From NCBI GenBank assembly GCA_963836405.1, contig CAWIJL010000009.1, positions 341,720 to 405,719 on the forward strand: a stretch of 64,000 nucleotides of DNA, written 5' to 3'. The notes under the pieces are model-generated. The model did no database searches. It had not been told where the DNA came from and saw nothing but the letters and a program-made list of their open reading frames with translations. Positions within the stretch are counted from its first letter, which is position 1. Each line of letters begins with the position of its first letter. This DNA comes from CAWIJJ01 sp963836405. Lineage in GTDB: Bacteria > Acidobacteriota > Terriglobia > Bryobacterales > Bryobacteraceae. Of the stretch, positions 42,385-50,423 are shown one piece after another. The position numbers and the translations under genes were made by a program.

Positions 42385-43899
42385 CTCCCGTAGGCTGCTG
42401 TTTCCATACGGTGCGGCACCTGAAACCGGTACAGATCTACGGCCGACTGTGGCGGCCGAGGCCGCGCATGCGGCTGGCAGGCACGGTGCGCCACCGCGCG
42501 AAGACGGGCAATTGGGCGATGCCGATCCGGCGGGCGAGCGCGCAGACCGGCGGGAACCGATTCCGTTTTCTGAACCAGGAGCGGCAGGTGGAGGGGTGGA
42601 ACGATGGCGGTATCCCGAAGCTGTGGCTTTACAACCTGCACTACTTCGAGGCCCCCGACCCGGAAACTGATGCGGCGCTGGGTAGCGGAGAATCCGGCGG
42701 GACACGGGAACGGCTGGGAACCATATCCACTCAGCCTGCGAATTGCGAACTGGATCAAGTGGGCGCTTGGCCGGGGGCGCGCTGCCGCCGGAGTGCACGG
42801 CCAGCCTGGGGGGCAGGCAGCAGTACCTGGCAGGCGCGGTCGAATACCAGCTGCATGGCCAATCACGTGATAGCGAACGCAAAGGCCCTGATCTTCGCCG
42901 GGCGTATCTTCGAGGGCTGCGAGCGGCGCGCTGGCTTAGGCGCGGGTTGCGGCTACTCGAAGAACAGATTGCGGAGCAGATTTTACGGGACGGCGGGCAT
43001 TTCGAGCGGAGCCCGATGTACCACAGCCTGATTCTGGAGGACCTGCTGGACCTGGTCAACCTGGGGCGGGTATTTCCGGCGGCCGTCCCGGATCGGCACG
43101 GGCGATGTGCGAGCGCGCCGCCAGGCATGCTGGGCTGGCTGCGGCAGATGTGCCACCCCGACGGGCGGATCGCGCTTCTTCAACGACGCCGCATTCGGCG
43201 TTGCGCCGGAACCGGCGGCGATCGAGGACTACGCGGGCAGGCTGGGGATTGCGCCGCCGCGCACGAGCGCTCTCGGACAGCGGATATATCCGGCTGGAGC
43301 GGGGCGCCGCCGTGGTGCTCTTCGACGCCGCACCGATCGGGCCGGATTATCAGCCGGGACACGCGCACGCGGATACACTGTCGTTCGAGCTTTCCCAGCG
43401 GGGGCGGCGGGTGATTGTGAACTCCGGGATTTCGACGTACGAGCCGGGAGCGGAGCGGCTGCGGCAGCGGGGGACGGCGGCGCACAGCACGGCGGCGGTG
43501 GACGGGCGGATCAATCGGAGGTGTGGAGCGCGTTCCGGGTGGGCCGGCGGGCGCGCATTCTGGAGAGAAAGACGGACGGCACGACGTGGGCCGAAGGGGC
43601 GCACGACGGATACCGAAGGCTGGCGGATCCGGTGACGCACAGGCGACGGGTGGCGCTGGGCTGCCGACGGCGTGACGATTACGGACACGCTGGAGGGGCG
43701 GGGCTGCCACACGGTGGACGTCCATTTTCACGTTCATCCGGAGGCGAACCCGCAGATCCGGCTGGACCCGCGGCTGGCGCGGGAAGAACGGGACGGCACG
43801 TGGCATCCCGAATTCAACCGCGCGATGCGGAATCGAAGAGTGACGGGCGTATACAGGGGTCCGCTGCCGGCAACGTTTGAGAGCCGGATCGACTTATGA
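42381..43899 (+). CDS. Heparinase II/III-like protein (frameshifted)
   Basis: The N-terminal part resembles the alpha-toroid of this family: IPKLWLYNLHYFEAP, GWEPYPLSLRIANWIKWAL, HFERSPMYHSLILEDLLDLVNL. The C-terminal beta-sandwich contains GHAHADTLSFELSQRGRRVIVNSGISTYEPG, the heparinase II/III core with conserved His. It ends at 43899 in an ATGA overlap with wecB. Six to eight frame changes are present. Within capsule loci these proteins are thought to be uronate lyases or, with the bi-domain oxidoreductase, modify the polymer; the role here is unproven. Confidence 0.75.
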
Positions 43900-44991
43900 A
43901 ATATCTGCTGGTGGCGGCGCGCGGCCCAACTTCATGAAGATCGCTCCGATTCTGGAAGCGTTCCGCGCACGCCGACATGCACGATGTCGTGCTCCTCCAT
44001 ACCGGCCAGCATTATGACCAGCGTATGTCCGGAAACTTCTTCGCGACCTGGAGTATGCCGGAGCCGAATATCAACCTGGCGGTGGGATCGGGATCCCACG
44101 CGCAACAAACGGCGCGGATCATGGTGGATTTCGAGCAGGTATGCCTGCTGCAACGGCCCGACTGGGTGGTTGTGGTGGGGGACGTGAACTCCACGATTGC
44201 GTGCGCCGCTGACCGGCGAGCAAGCTGGGAGATCCGGGTAGCGCACGTGGAGGCGGGGCTGCGTTCCCGCGACATGTCCATGCCGGAAGAGATCAACCGG
44301 CTGTGCACGGACGCAATCTCCGACCTGTTGTTTACGACGGACGCCTCGCTAACGAAAACCTTCGGCCGCGAAGGTGTGGCGGAAGCGCGGATCCGGTTCG
44401 TGGGGAATACGATGATCGACAGCCTGCTGGCGGCACATCGAGCGAGGCGCGCAGGATTTCCGCTTCCTGGCTGGAAGTGGCGGCGGGGGACTATGCCGTG
44501 CTCACGCTGCACCGGCCGGGCAACGTGGATTTGCCCGAAGACGTCTGGGACGGCTATTCTGGGCTCGCATCCACGCAGCATCGCCGACCGGACCCTGTGA
44601 GTGTTCCCCGATTCATCCGCGCACGGCGCAGAAGGTGAACGGTAATGCCGAACACCCCAGCATCTTCCTGACGGAACCGATGAGCTATCTGCCGTTTCTG
44701 GGGCTGGTGGCGCGCGCGCGGATGGTGCTTACGGATAGCGGCGGCATTCAGGAAGAGACCACGGTTCTGGGCGTGCCGTGCATCACGATGCGGCGGAATA
44801 CGGAACGCCCGATCACGTGCGAAACGGGAACCAACGTTCTGGTGGGAAACGACCCGGAAGCGATACGCCGCGCAGCGCTGGCGGCGCTTCGGGAATCCGG
44901 ACGGACGGCCTGCGTTCCGGAGAAATGGGACGGACACGCAGGCGAGCGCATTGTGGAACATCTGCTCCATGAACATCCTGTTTCTTGCTGA
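43896..44991 (+). CDS. wecB: UDP-N-acetylglucosamine 2-epimerase (frameshifted)
   Basis: The ATG at 43896 gives KYLLVAA then RPNFMKIAPILEAF, VVLLHTGQHYDQRMSGNFF, VVVGDVNSTIACA, RVAHVEAGLRSRDMSMPEEINR and VLTDSGGIQEETTVLGVPCITMR: all WecB signatures, including the catalytic His/Glu region. Frame changes near 43925, 44050 and 44480-44630 break it. It makes UDP-ManNAc from UDP-GlcNAc. Its 3' end overlaps the following glycosyltransferase by 23 bases. Confidence 0.85.
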
Positions 44992-46227
44992 CAATTTTCC
45001 CCCGGAGAAGAACGCCCAGGCGTCGCGCGTCTACGAACGGGCGTGCTACTGGGCGCAGTGGGGCCACGGGGTGACGGTGCTGACGGGTTTTCCGAACTTT
45101 CCAGAAGGGAAAGTATACCGGGGTACCGGAACAGGTGGCGACAGGTGGAAGAGGTGGACGGCATACGGGTGGTGCGGCTGAAGACGTTCATCGCTCCGAA
45201 TGCGGGTCGAGTGCTGCGGATTCTGGATTTCCTCTCGTTCATGGTGAGCGCGTTCCTGGCGGGGCTGGCGGAGAAGCGGCCGGACGTGGTGGCAGCAACG
45301 ACGCCGCAGTTTTTCGCCGGTGTGGCCGGATGCGCGCTGGCGATGATACGGCGGCTGCCGTTCGTGCTGGAGGTATCAGACCTTTGGCCGGATTCGATTG
45401 TGGCGGTAGGAGCAATGAAGCGGAATGCGGGATTGCGGCTGCTGGAGAAGGTGGAACTGTTCCTTTACCGGCGGGCGGAACGGATTGTGGCGCTAACAGG
45501 GGCGTTCAAGCGAAACCTGATTGGACGCGGCATAGACCCGGACAAGATCGGGGTGGTGATCAACGGGGTGGATCTGCGGCGGTATCAACCGAGGCCACGG
45601 GACGAGGCGTTCGCGGCGAAGTGCGGGATCGCGGACGGGGATTTCGTGGTGGGCTACATAGGAACACACGGGATGGCGCACGCGCTCGAAAGCGTGCGGG
45701 ATGCGGCGGAACTGGTGGAACGCGAGGACATCCGGTTCCTGTTCGTGGGAGCGGGCGCGGAGCGGGAGCGACTGGCGGCGGAGGCGGCGCGGCGCGGGCT
45801 GGGGAACGTGACGTTTGTTCCCGCGCAGCCCAAGGAAGCAATGCCGGCGGTATCGAGCGTTTGCGATATTGCGCTGGTGCATTTGAAGGATACGCCGCTG
45901 TTTCGGACGGTGATCCCGATCGAAGATTTTCGAAGCTATGGGGATGGGGAAGCCGGTGCTGCTCGTTGTCCGGACGGGGAAGCGAGCCGGATCGTGAAGC
46001 ACGAAAACAACGGCCTGTATGTGCCGGCGCAACGGCCTCAGGAACTGGCGGCCGCCGTTCTGTTCCTGAAGGAGAGCCCGCAGTTTGTCCGGCAACTGGC
46101 GGAGAGAAGCCTGGGCGCGGCACCGCGGTACAGCCGCGAGAGGCAGGCGCGGGAGATGCTTTCGGTACTGCGGGCGGCCTCCGGAGCGGTTTCCGAAGAT
46201 CGTACAGGGGTAGCGGCGGGAGTGTAG
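44969..46227 (+). CDS. WbuB-like family 4 glycosyltransferase (frameshifted)
   Basis: MNILFLADNFPPEKNAQASR with RVYERACYWAQWGHGVTVLT is the start of WbuB/WcaI-like enzymes. LPFVLEVSDLWPDSIVAVGAMK and GVVINGVDLRRY are highly characteristic. The donor region is out of frame for about 25 residues near 45930 (restored SKIFEAMGMGKPVLLVV), and another frame change lies near 45120. WbuB-type enzymes often transfer N-acetylfucosamine to the lipid-linked GlcNAc, and wecB and wecA neighbours fit that setting; the exact sugar is inference. Confidence 0.8.
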
Positions 46228-46285
46228 CTTCCGCTGCCGTGGGACGCATGACAACTGACCACCGCGCGCATCACAGGGACGGCCG

Positions 46286-47728
46286 ATGATCTCCCTAGTT
46301 GCGGTGTTACTGAGCTCGTTTGCGCTTTCGCTGCTGCTGACGCCGGTGTGCCGCGATCTCGCGCTGCGGCTGGGGCTGGTGGATCTGCCGGACGAGAGCC
46401 GGAAGCTGCATCCGCATCCGGTGCCGCGGGTGGGGGGCGTGGCGGTGGTGCTGGCGTGCATGGGGACGCTGGCGCTGCTGGTGATGGCGCCCTCGGCGAC
46501 GGGGGAGCGGGTGGCGCGGGAATTGCCGTCGATCATCGCGCTGCTGCCGGCGGCGCTGACGGTGTTCGCGACGGGGCTGCTGGACGATCTGATCGGGCTG
46601 AAGCCGTGGCAGAAGCTGGCGGGCCAGGTGGCGGCGGCGACGCTGGCGTACATGGCGGGGGTGGAGATTCACCAGGTGGCGGGACTGCACCTGGAGGCGT
46701 GGCTGGCGTTGCCGGTGACGCTGGTGTGGCTGGTAGGGTGCATGAACGCGTTCAACCTGATCGACGGGGTGGACGGGCTGGCGGCGGGGGTGGGGCTGTT
46801 CGCGACGGCGACGATCCTGGTTTCGGCGGCGATTCAAGGGAACGTGGCGCTGGCGCTGGCGACGGCGCCGCTGTTCGGCGCGCTGTGCGGGTTTCTCAAG
46901 TACAACTTCAATCCGGCCTCGATCTTTCTGGGGGACTGCGGGAGCCTGTCACTGGGGTTCCTGCTGGGGGCGTACGGGATTATCTGGTCACAGAAGTCGG
47001 CGACGGTGCTGGGGATGACGGCGCCGCTGATGGCGCTCTCGATTCCGCTGCTGGATACGGGGCTGGCGATCGCGCGGCGGGGGCTGCGGGGGCTGCCGAT
47101 TTTCGGCGCGGACCGGCGGCACATGCATCATTTACTGCTGGATCGCGGGCTGAAGCCGCGGCGGGTGGCGCTGCTGCTGTACGGCGGGTGCGGGCTGGCG
47201 GCGACGTTTTCGCTGCTGCTGAGCGTGGTGCACGGGCGGTATGCGGGGGCGGTGATGGTGGTGTTCTGCGCGGCGGCGTGGGCGGGAGTGCAGCGGCTGG
47301 GGTACCTGGAGTTTCACCTGGCGGGAAAGCTGATCCATCCGCGAACGTTCCGGCGGGTGGTGGACGCGCAGTTCCGGCTGAGCACGCTGGAGGCGACGCT
47401 GAAGGCGGCGGAGACGGTGGACGAGTGCTGGACGGTGGTGCGGGGGACGAGCCAGGAGCTGGGATTTCAGCACCTGGCGATGCGGCTGGACCACACGGTG
47501 TACGAAGACTGGCTGACGCAGAACGGGAGGCGGGAGTGCTGGACGGTGCACATACCGCTATCGGAGACGGAGTTCGTGAAGCTGGGGCACGGGTTTGAGA
47601 ATGCGGTGCCGCCGATGGTGGTGGGGCCGTTTGCGGAGGTGCTGCGGCGGGTGCTGGAGCCGAAGCTGCCGGGGTTCGCGGCGGGGGTGGAGGCGGGGGC
47701 GGCGGTGAAGGTGAAGAGAGGTGCGTGA
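46286..47728 (+). CDS. WecA/MraY-family initiating transferase with long cytosolic tail
   Basis: The product has 480 residues. The membrane core has the family motifs GLVDLPDESRKLHPHPVPRVGG, GLLDDLIGLKPWQKL (DD motif), NAFNLIDGVDGLAAG, FLGDCGSLSLGF and ADRRHMHHLLLDRG. It transfers a sugar phosphate to undecaprenyl phosphate. After the last helix near residue 340 an extra 140-residue soluble tail follows (FRLSTLEATLKAAETVDECW, HIPLSETEFVKLGHGFENA), absent from ordinary WecA. The gene is intact and very GC-rich. The last 200 bases are repeated at 49336-49517. Confidence 0.85.
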   Translation: MISLVAVLLSSFALSLLLTPVCRDLALRLGLVDLPDESRKLHPHPVPRVGGVAVVLACMGTLALLVMAPSATGERVARELPSIIALLPAALTVFATGLLDDLIGLKPWQKLAGQVAAATLAYMAGVEIHQVAGLHLEAWLALPVTLVWLVGCMNAFNLIDGVDGLAAGVGLFATATILVSAAIQGNVALALATAPLFGALCGFLKYNFNPASIFLGDCGSLSLGFLLGAYGIIWSQKSATVLGMTAPLMALSIPLLDTGLAIARRGLRGLPIFGADRRHMHHLLLDRGLKPRRVALLLYGGCGLAATFSLLLSVVHGRYAGAVMVVFCAAAWAGVQRLGYLEFHLAGKLIHPRTFRRVVDAQFRLSTLEATLKAAETVDECWTVVRGTSQELGFQHLAMRLDHTVYEDWLTQNGRRECWTVHIPLSETEFVKLGHGFENAVPPMVVGPFAEVLRRVLEPKLPGFAAGVEAGAAVKVKRGA

Positions 47729-47733
47729 ATGGA
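47526..47733 (+). repeat. Direct repeat, copy 1 (3' end of the wecA-like gene)
   Basis: These bases, covering the end of the wecA-like gene and the first bases after its stop, recur at 49336-49517 in the same orientation. The two copies are almost identical except for two small gaps in copy 2. Together they bracket 1.6 kb of gene fragments. Confidence 0.85.
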
Positions 47734-47892
47734 ACGGTCAGTGAAGTGCGGGATGCCGTGCTTGCCGACTGCGATGTGGACGCGGACCGCTGTTCTTCCG
47801 ATATTGTGGCGCTGCTCGGACAATTGACCGCCGAAGGTCTGATCGAAATCCGTGATACAGCATTTCGCGAAATTCCGGCGGCTGAGGCCTGA
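47725..47892 (+). pseudogene. C-terminal half of a PqqD-like protein
   Basis: An open frame starting at a GTG overlapping the wecA stop reads VNGTVSEVRDAVLADCDVDA, then SDIVALLGQLTAEGLIEI, and stops at 47890-47892. This is the second half of a PqqD domain (the RiPP recognition element family); the first half, including the substrate-binding strand, is missing. The break coincides with the end of the direct repeat, which suggests recombination at that point. It is not expected to be functional. Confidence 0.6.
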
Positions 47893-48036
47893 CGACCGCC
47901 GCCTCCTGTGGGAGGCCGCTTTGGCTGTGGCCATTACCCGGCTCGCGCTATGGTGCGTGCCGTTTCGCGTGTGGTCGAGACGGGGCGCGCCTCGATTGCG
48001 AGCGGCATGGCCGGGACGGCCGGAAATTGACCGACT
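47852..48036 (+). pseudogene. N-terminal fragment of a lasso-type B2 (transglutaminase-like) protein
   Basis: The frame from 47852 reads HFAKFRRLRPDDRRLLWEAA then RLALWCVPFRVW. This resembles the first 40 residues of lasso peptide biosynthesis B2 proteins, which begin with a conserved RL-x-x-x-x-R-x-LL-x-EA element before a hydrophobic helix. The protein then runs into unrelated sequence at about 48036 where the epimerase fragment begins. It overlaps the end of the PqqD fragment, the usual gene order in lasso loci. Confidence 0.45.
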
Positions 48037-48039
48037 GGC

Positions 48040-48348
48040 GTGGTGCTGACCGACAGCGGCGGCATCCAGGAAGAAACCACGGTCCTCGGCATATTACCCT
48101 GCCTGACCATGCGCCCGAACACCGAGCGCCCCATCACCTGCGAAATCGGCACCAACATCCTGGTCGGAACGGACCCCGCCCGGATCCTGCAGGAGGCCAA
48201 CCAGATCCTCGACGGCCACACCCGCCCAGGCGCCATCCCCGAAAAATGGGACGGACACGCCGCCGAACGCATTGTGAACGTCCTGCTCAGTCATTCCGCG
48301 CCAGAACAGCACGCCACTGCGGGGAGCGTGCTACAGTCACAGGTATGA
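48040..48348 (+). pseudogene. C-terminal fragment of a second UDP-GlcNAc 2-epimerase
   Basis: VLTDSGGIQEETTVLGILPC and MRPNTERPITCEIGTN match the C-terminal quarter of WecB. A similar but clearly diverged stretch is found in the full gene at 43896-44991, so this is a remnant of a different epimerase gene rather than a fresh copy. Nothing of its N-terminal three quarters is present. The frame runs into the start of hicB. Confidence 0.75.
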
Positions 48349-48542
48349 AGTACCCTGTCGCGTTGATAAAAACCGAAGAGGGATACAGCGTGTCGTGCCC
48401 CGGTCTTCCGGGTTGCTGGTCGCAGGGCGCCACCGAGGGGGAAGCTCTGGCAAACATTCAGGACGCGATTCGCGAATACCTGGAGGTCGCCAAACAACTC
48501 GCCGGCGAGCAGAACCTGCGAGAAGTAGATATCCCCGCCTAG
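48345..48542 (+). CDS. hicB: HicB-like antitoxin
   Basis: The product has 65 residues: MKYPVALIKTEEGYSVSCPG, LPGCWSQGATEGEALANIQD and AIREYLEVA form the partial RNase-H fold of HicB. It has no separate C-terminal DNA-binding domain and is shorter than many HicB proteins. It ends 4 bases before hicA, so the antitoxin gene comes first here. It neutralises the mRNA interferase encoded next. Confidence 0.85.
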   Translation: MKYPVALIKTEEGYSVSCPGLPGCWSQGATEGEALANIQDAIREYLEVAKQLAGEQNLREVDIPA

Positions 48543-48546
48543 CGGC

Positions 48547-48759
48547 ATGCCGAAAATACCCGGCATTTCTCACCTCCGAGCTGTCAAAGCGCTCGAGAAA
48601 GCCGGATTCCATATTGCCAGGCAAGGTAAACACATCGTGATGACGGATGGACGCCGGATCCTGACTATCCCTCGCGACGACCCAGTGGATGCGCTTACGA
48701 TGGGCGGCATCGTCCGGGATGCAGGTCTTACACACCGGCAATTTCGCCAGCTTCTCTGA
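48547..48759 (+). CDS. hicA: HicA-like mRNA interferase toxin
   Basis: The product has 70 residues with the HicA double-stranded RNA-binding fold: ISHLRAVKALEKAGFHIARQ, GKHIVMTDGRRILTIPRDDP, VDALTMGGIVRDAGLTHRQF. The catalytic His lies in GKHIVM. HicA cleaves mRNA when freed from HicB. The pair is intact although surrounded by gene fragments. Confidence 0.88.
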   Translation: MPKIPGISHLRAVKALEKAGFHIARQGKHIVMTDGRRILTIPRDDPVDALTMGGIVRDAGLTHRQFRQLL

Positions 48760-48826
48760 ACACGCACTTGCTCCAACCGAAAACGTGGATGAGCAATCAC
48801 CGCCCAGCGGCAGGCGCAGACCGACG

Positions 48827-49003
48827 ATGACTCCGAAATTGGAAACGCCTTCTGAACCGGCCAACCAGGAGGTCCCCTGCCTTCGCTGCGGCCGCAAGAC
48901 GAAGACGCCGATCTGCCCTGTCTGCCGGGAGTTTTTCCGGAATCTGAATCCTCCACTTCCCCATGGTTCTGAGCGCGCCAACAACCGACAGCATCCTCAA
49001 TAG
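48827..49003 (+). CDS. Small zinc-ribbon-like ORF
   Basis: The product has 58 residues starting MTPKLETPSEPANQEV, with CLRCGRKTKTPICPVC, a CxxC-x8-CxxC zinc ribbon. It has no close family that I recognise and no strong ribosome binding site. It may be a fragment of a larger zinc-ribbon protein within this patchwork region. Confidence 0.35.
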   Translation: MTPKLETPSEPANQEVPCLRCGRKTKTPICPVCREFFRNLNPPLPHGSERANNRQHPQ

Positions 49004-49050
49004 ACTTCAGGAATATCGGGCCCGCCCCGCGGCCGATCCGGGTGGCGTAG

Positions 49051-49335
49051 TCAGACGCTCACCGAGTTGGTGACGGATTTGTGATTCTGGTCCACGAAGT
49101 TGGCGGTCAGGTGATGGAAGGATGGTTTGATGGGAGCCAACTGGAGCGACTGGAACGGGATAATCCCGATGGTGAAGGCCTGGACCGCCGAGGAGTCCTC
49201 CCGGATGCTTATCTTGAGCTTGCCGAAGGCGAACGTGTAATATCCCGGGCAGTTCATCAGGACTTCCTGAAGCCAGTCGCGGAGAGGCTCTTCCTCCTGC
49301 AGCACGCCGCGGAAGTTGAACTGCGGCTCGGTCCT
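49051..49335 (-). pseudogene. Fragment resembling a phage tail protein
   Basis: On the minus strand the frame entering from the repeat boundary reads FNFRGVLQEEEPLRDWLQEV, YYTFAFGKLKISIREDSSAV and PIKPSFHHLTANFVDQNH, ending at 49051. The pattern (a repeated domain-sized beta region with FGKLK) reminds me of tip or baseplate proteins of tailed phages found in acidobacterial prophages. No start is present, and the 5' end stops exactly at the copied wecA end, so this is a relic. Confidence 0.35.
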
Positions 49336-49517
49336 GGAGGCGGGACTGCTGGACGGTGCACATACCGCTATCGGAGACGGAGTTTGTGGAAGCTGGGGCA
49401 CGGGTTTGAGAATGCGGTGCCGCCGATGGTGGTGGGGCCGTTTGCGGAGGTGCTGGGGTGGGTGCTGCCGGGGTTCGCGGCGGGGGTGGAGGAGGTTAAG
49501 AGAGGTGCGTGAATGGA
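49336..49517 (+). repeat. Direct repeat, copy 2 (orphan wecA 3' end)
   Basis: This is a second copy of 47526-47733. It includes the last 55 or so codons of the wecA-like gene and ends at the same GAATGGA, with two internal deletions totalling about 26 bases that break the frame. It has no coding role here. It marks the right edge of the patchwork region. Confidence 0.85.
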
Positions 49518-49554
49518 TTTGAATACGGTGGTGCAGGTTTCGGGGGACCGTGGG

Positions 49555-49579
49555 CCTATACGTGTACAATACGTATAGG
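49555..49579. promoter_or_regulatory. Operator palindrome over the promoter of the MazEF-like pair
   Basis: CCTATACGT (49555-49563) and ACGTATAGG (49571-49579) form a perfect 9-base inverted repeat around GTACAAT, which holds a TACAAT -10-like box. The antitoxin ATG follows at 49587. This is where an autoregulating antitoxin would bind. The short 7-base spacer and full symmetry make it one of the clearest operator-like sites in the window. Confidence 0.65.
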
Positions 49580-49586
49580 GGCTTCG

Positions 49587-49829
49587 ATGAACCGGAAACT
49601 TACCATCACGGTCAGTGAGGATGTCTACGAGGGCCTGCACCGCAGGATCGGCCGCCGCCGCATCAGTCAGTTCATCGAGCGACTCGCGCGCCCCCACGTG
49701 GTGCCCGACGATATGGAAGCCGCCTATCGCGAGATGGCTGCCGACCGGTTACGGGAACAGGAGGCGCTCGAGTGGTCCGAAGGACTGATCACCGAATGTT
49801 CGCTTCCGGAGCCAAATGCTTCGCGGTGA
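49587..49829 (+). CDS. Ribbon-helix-helix antitoxin of a MazEF/PemIK-like pair
   Basis: The product has 80 residues. MNRKLTITVSEDVYEGLHRR and RRISQFIERLARPHVV give the ribbon-helix-helix fold, followed by an acidic helical tail (DDMEAAYREMAADRLREQEA) that would wrap the toxin. The ATG at 49587 follows the operator palindrome by 7 bases. It overlaps the toxin gene by 14 bases. Confidence 0.8.
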   Translation: MNRKLTITVSEDVYEGLHRRIGRRRISQFIERLARPHVVPDDMEAAYREMAADRLREQEALEWSEGLITECSLPEPNASR

Positions 49830-50136
49830 GGTCTGGTGGGTAGATTTCGATCCATCGCTCGGCGGCGAAATCCAGAAGATCCGGCCCGCCGTCATCGTCA
49901 GCAATAACGCCTCCAACCGCAACCTGAATCGCGTGCAGGTGGTTCCGATCACGAGCAATGCCGGGCGAATTTACCCCTGCGAGGCGGCGATCGAGCTCAA
50001 CGGTAAGCCTCAGAAGGCCATGGCAGACCAGATCGCGACCGCCAGCAAACAGCGGCTCAGATCCAGGGTTGGAACGTTGACAAACGAGGATGTGCGTGCG
50101 GTTGAGCGCGCCATCCGGGTACAGCTTGGGCTTTAG
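49816..50136 (+). CDS. mazF: MazF/PemK-like endoribonuclease toxin
   Basis: The product has 106 residues. LRGEVWWVDFDPSLGGEIQK, RPAVIVSNNASNR, VQVVPITSNAGRIYPCEA and ADQIATASKQRL are the conserved MazF/PemK blocks, including the catalytic Arg and Thr/Ser positions. It cleaves mRNA at short specific sites. It is intact, with the antitoxin directly upstream. It is the second toxin-antitoxin pair within 2 kb. Confidence 0.88.
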   Translation: MLRGEVWWVDFDPSLGGEIQKIRPAVIVSNNASNRNLNRVQVVPITSNAGRIYPCEAAIELNGKPQKAMADQIATASKQRLRSRVGTLTNEDVRAVERAIRVQLGL

Positions 50137-50172
50137 GGGAAAACTGCGGGGATTCGGTACATAGGCGAGTGT

Positions 50173-50204
50173 GACCGCTCCCTTTGGCCGCGGCTCCGTA
50201 ACGC
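50173..50204. repeat. Short GC-rich motif, copy 2 (GGCCGCGGCTC core)
   Basis: GACCGCTCCCTTT-GGCCGCGGCTC-CGTAACG lies in the 131-base gap before the precursor peptide gene and resembles the copy at 28333-28360. Two intergenic copies in 64 kb suggest a dispersed genomic repeat rather than a specific regulatory site. Confidence 0.4.
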
Positions 50205-50267
50205 ACGCCTCAGCAGGCAGGCTTTCGACTTTTCCCGGCAGGAAGATTGCATAACATGGAGGATCAA

Positions 50268-50423
50268 ATGAGATCTGAAAATCAGGACACGACGACCGGC
50301 GGGGTAGTCCGACGGCCGTATCAGAAGCCCGCGTTCCGGTATGAGCGGGTGTTTGAGACGCGGGTGATGAATTGCAAGTCGAGTAAGAACCAGTGCTCCG
50401 TTCTATCGAACCCAAGATCCTGA
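50268..50423 (+). CDS. RiPP precursor-like peptide (51 residues)
   Basis: The ATG at 50268 has a perfect GGAGG five bases upstream. The peptide starts MRSENQDTTTGGVV, continues RRPYQKPAFRYERVFETR as a leader-like motif (Y-x-K-P-x-F around residues 18-23), and ends with a short Cys-containing segment: VMNCKSSKNQC with cysteines at 36 and 43, then a tail finishing in Pro-Arg-Ser. The TGA shares its A with the ATG of the peptidase gene (TGATG), showing coupled translation. The layout (polar lead, conserved Y-x-x-P, small Cys/Ser core) and the operon behind it support a modified peptide precursor. Confidence 0.75.
   Translation: MRSENQDTTTGGVVRRPYQKPAFRYERVFETRVMNCKSSKNQCSVLSNPRS

Noticed and set aside
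48027..48344. N-terminal extension of hicB in the same frame
   Set aside because: The extension is an off-frame reading of the epimerase fragment, and the HicB fold begins at the ATG at 48345.
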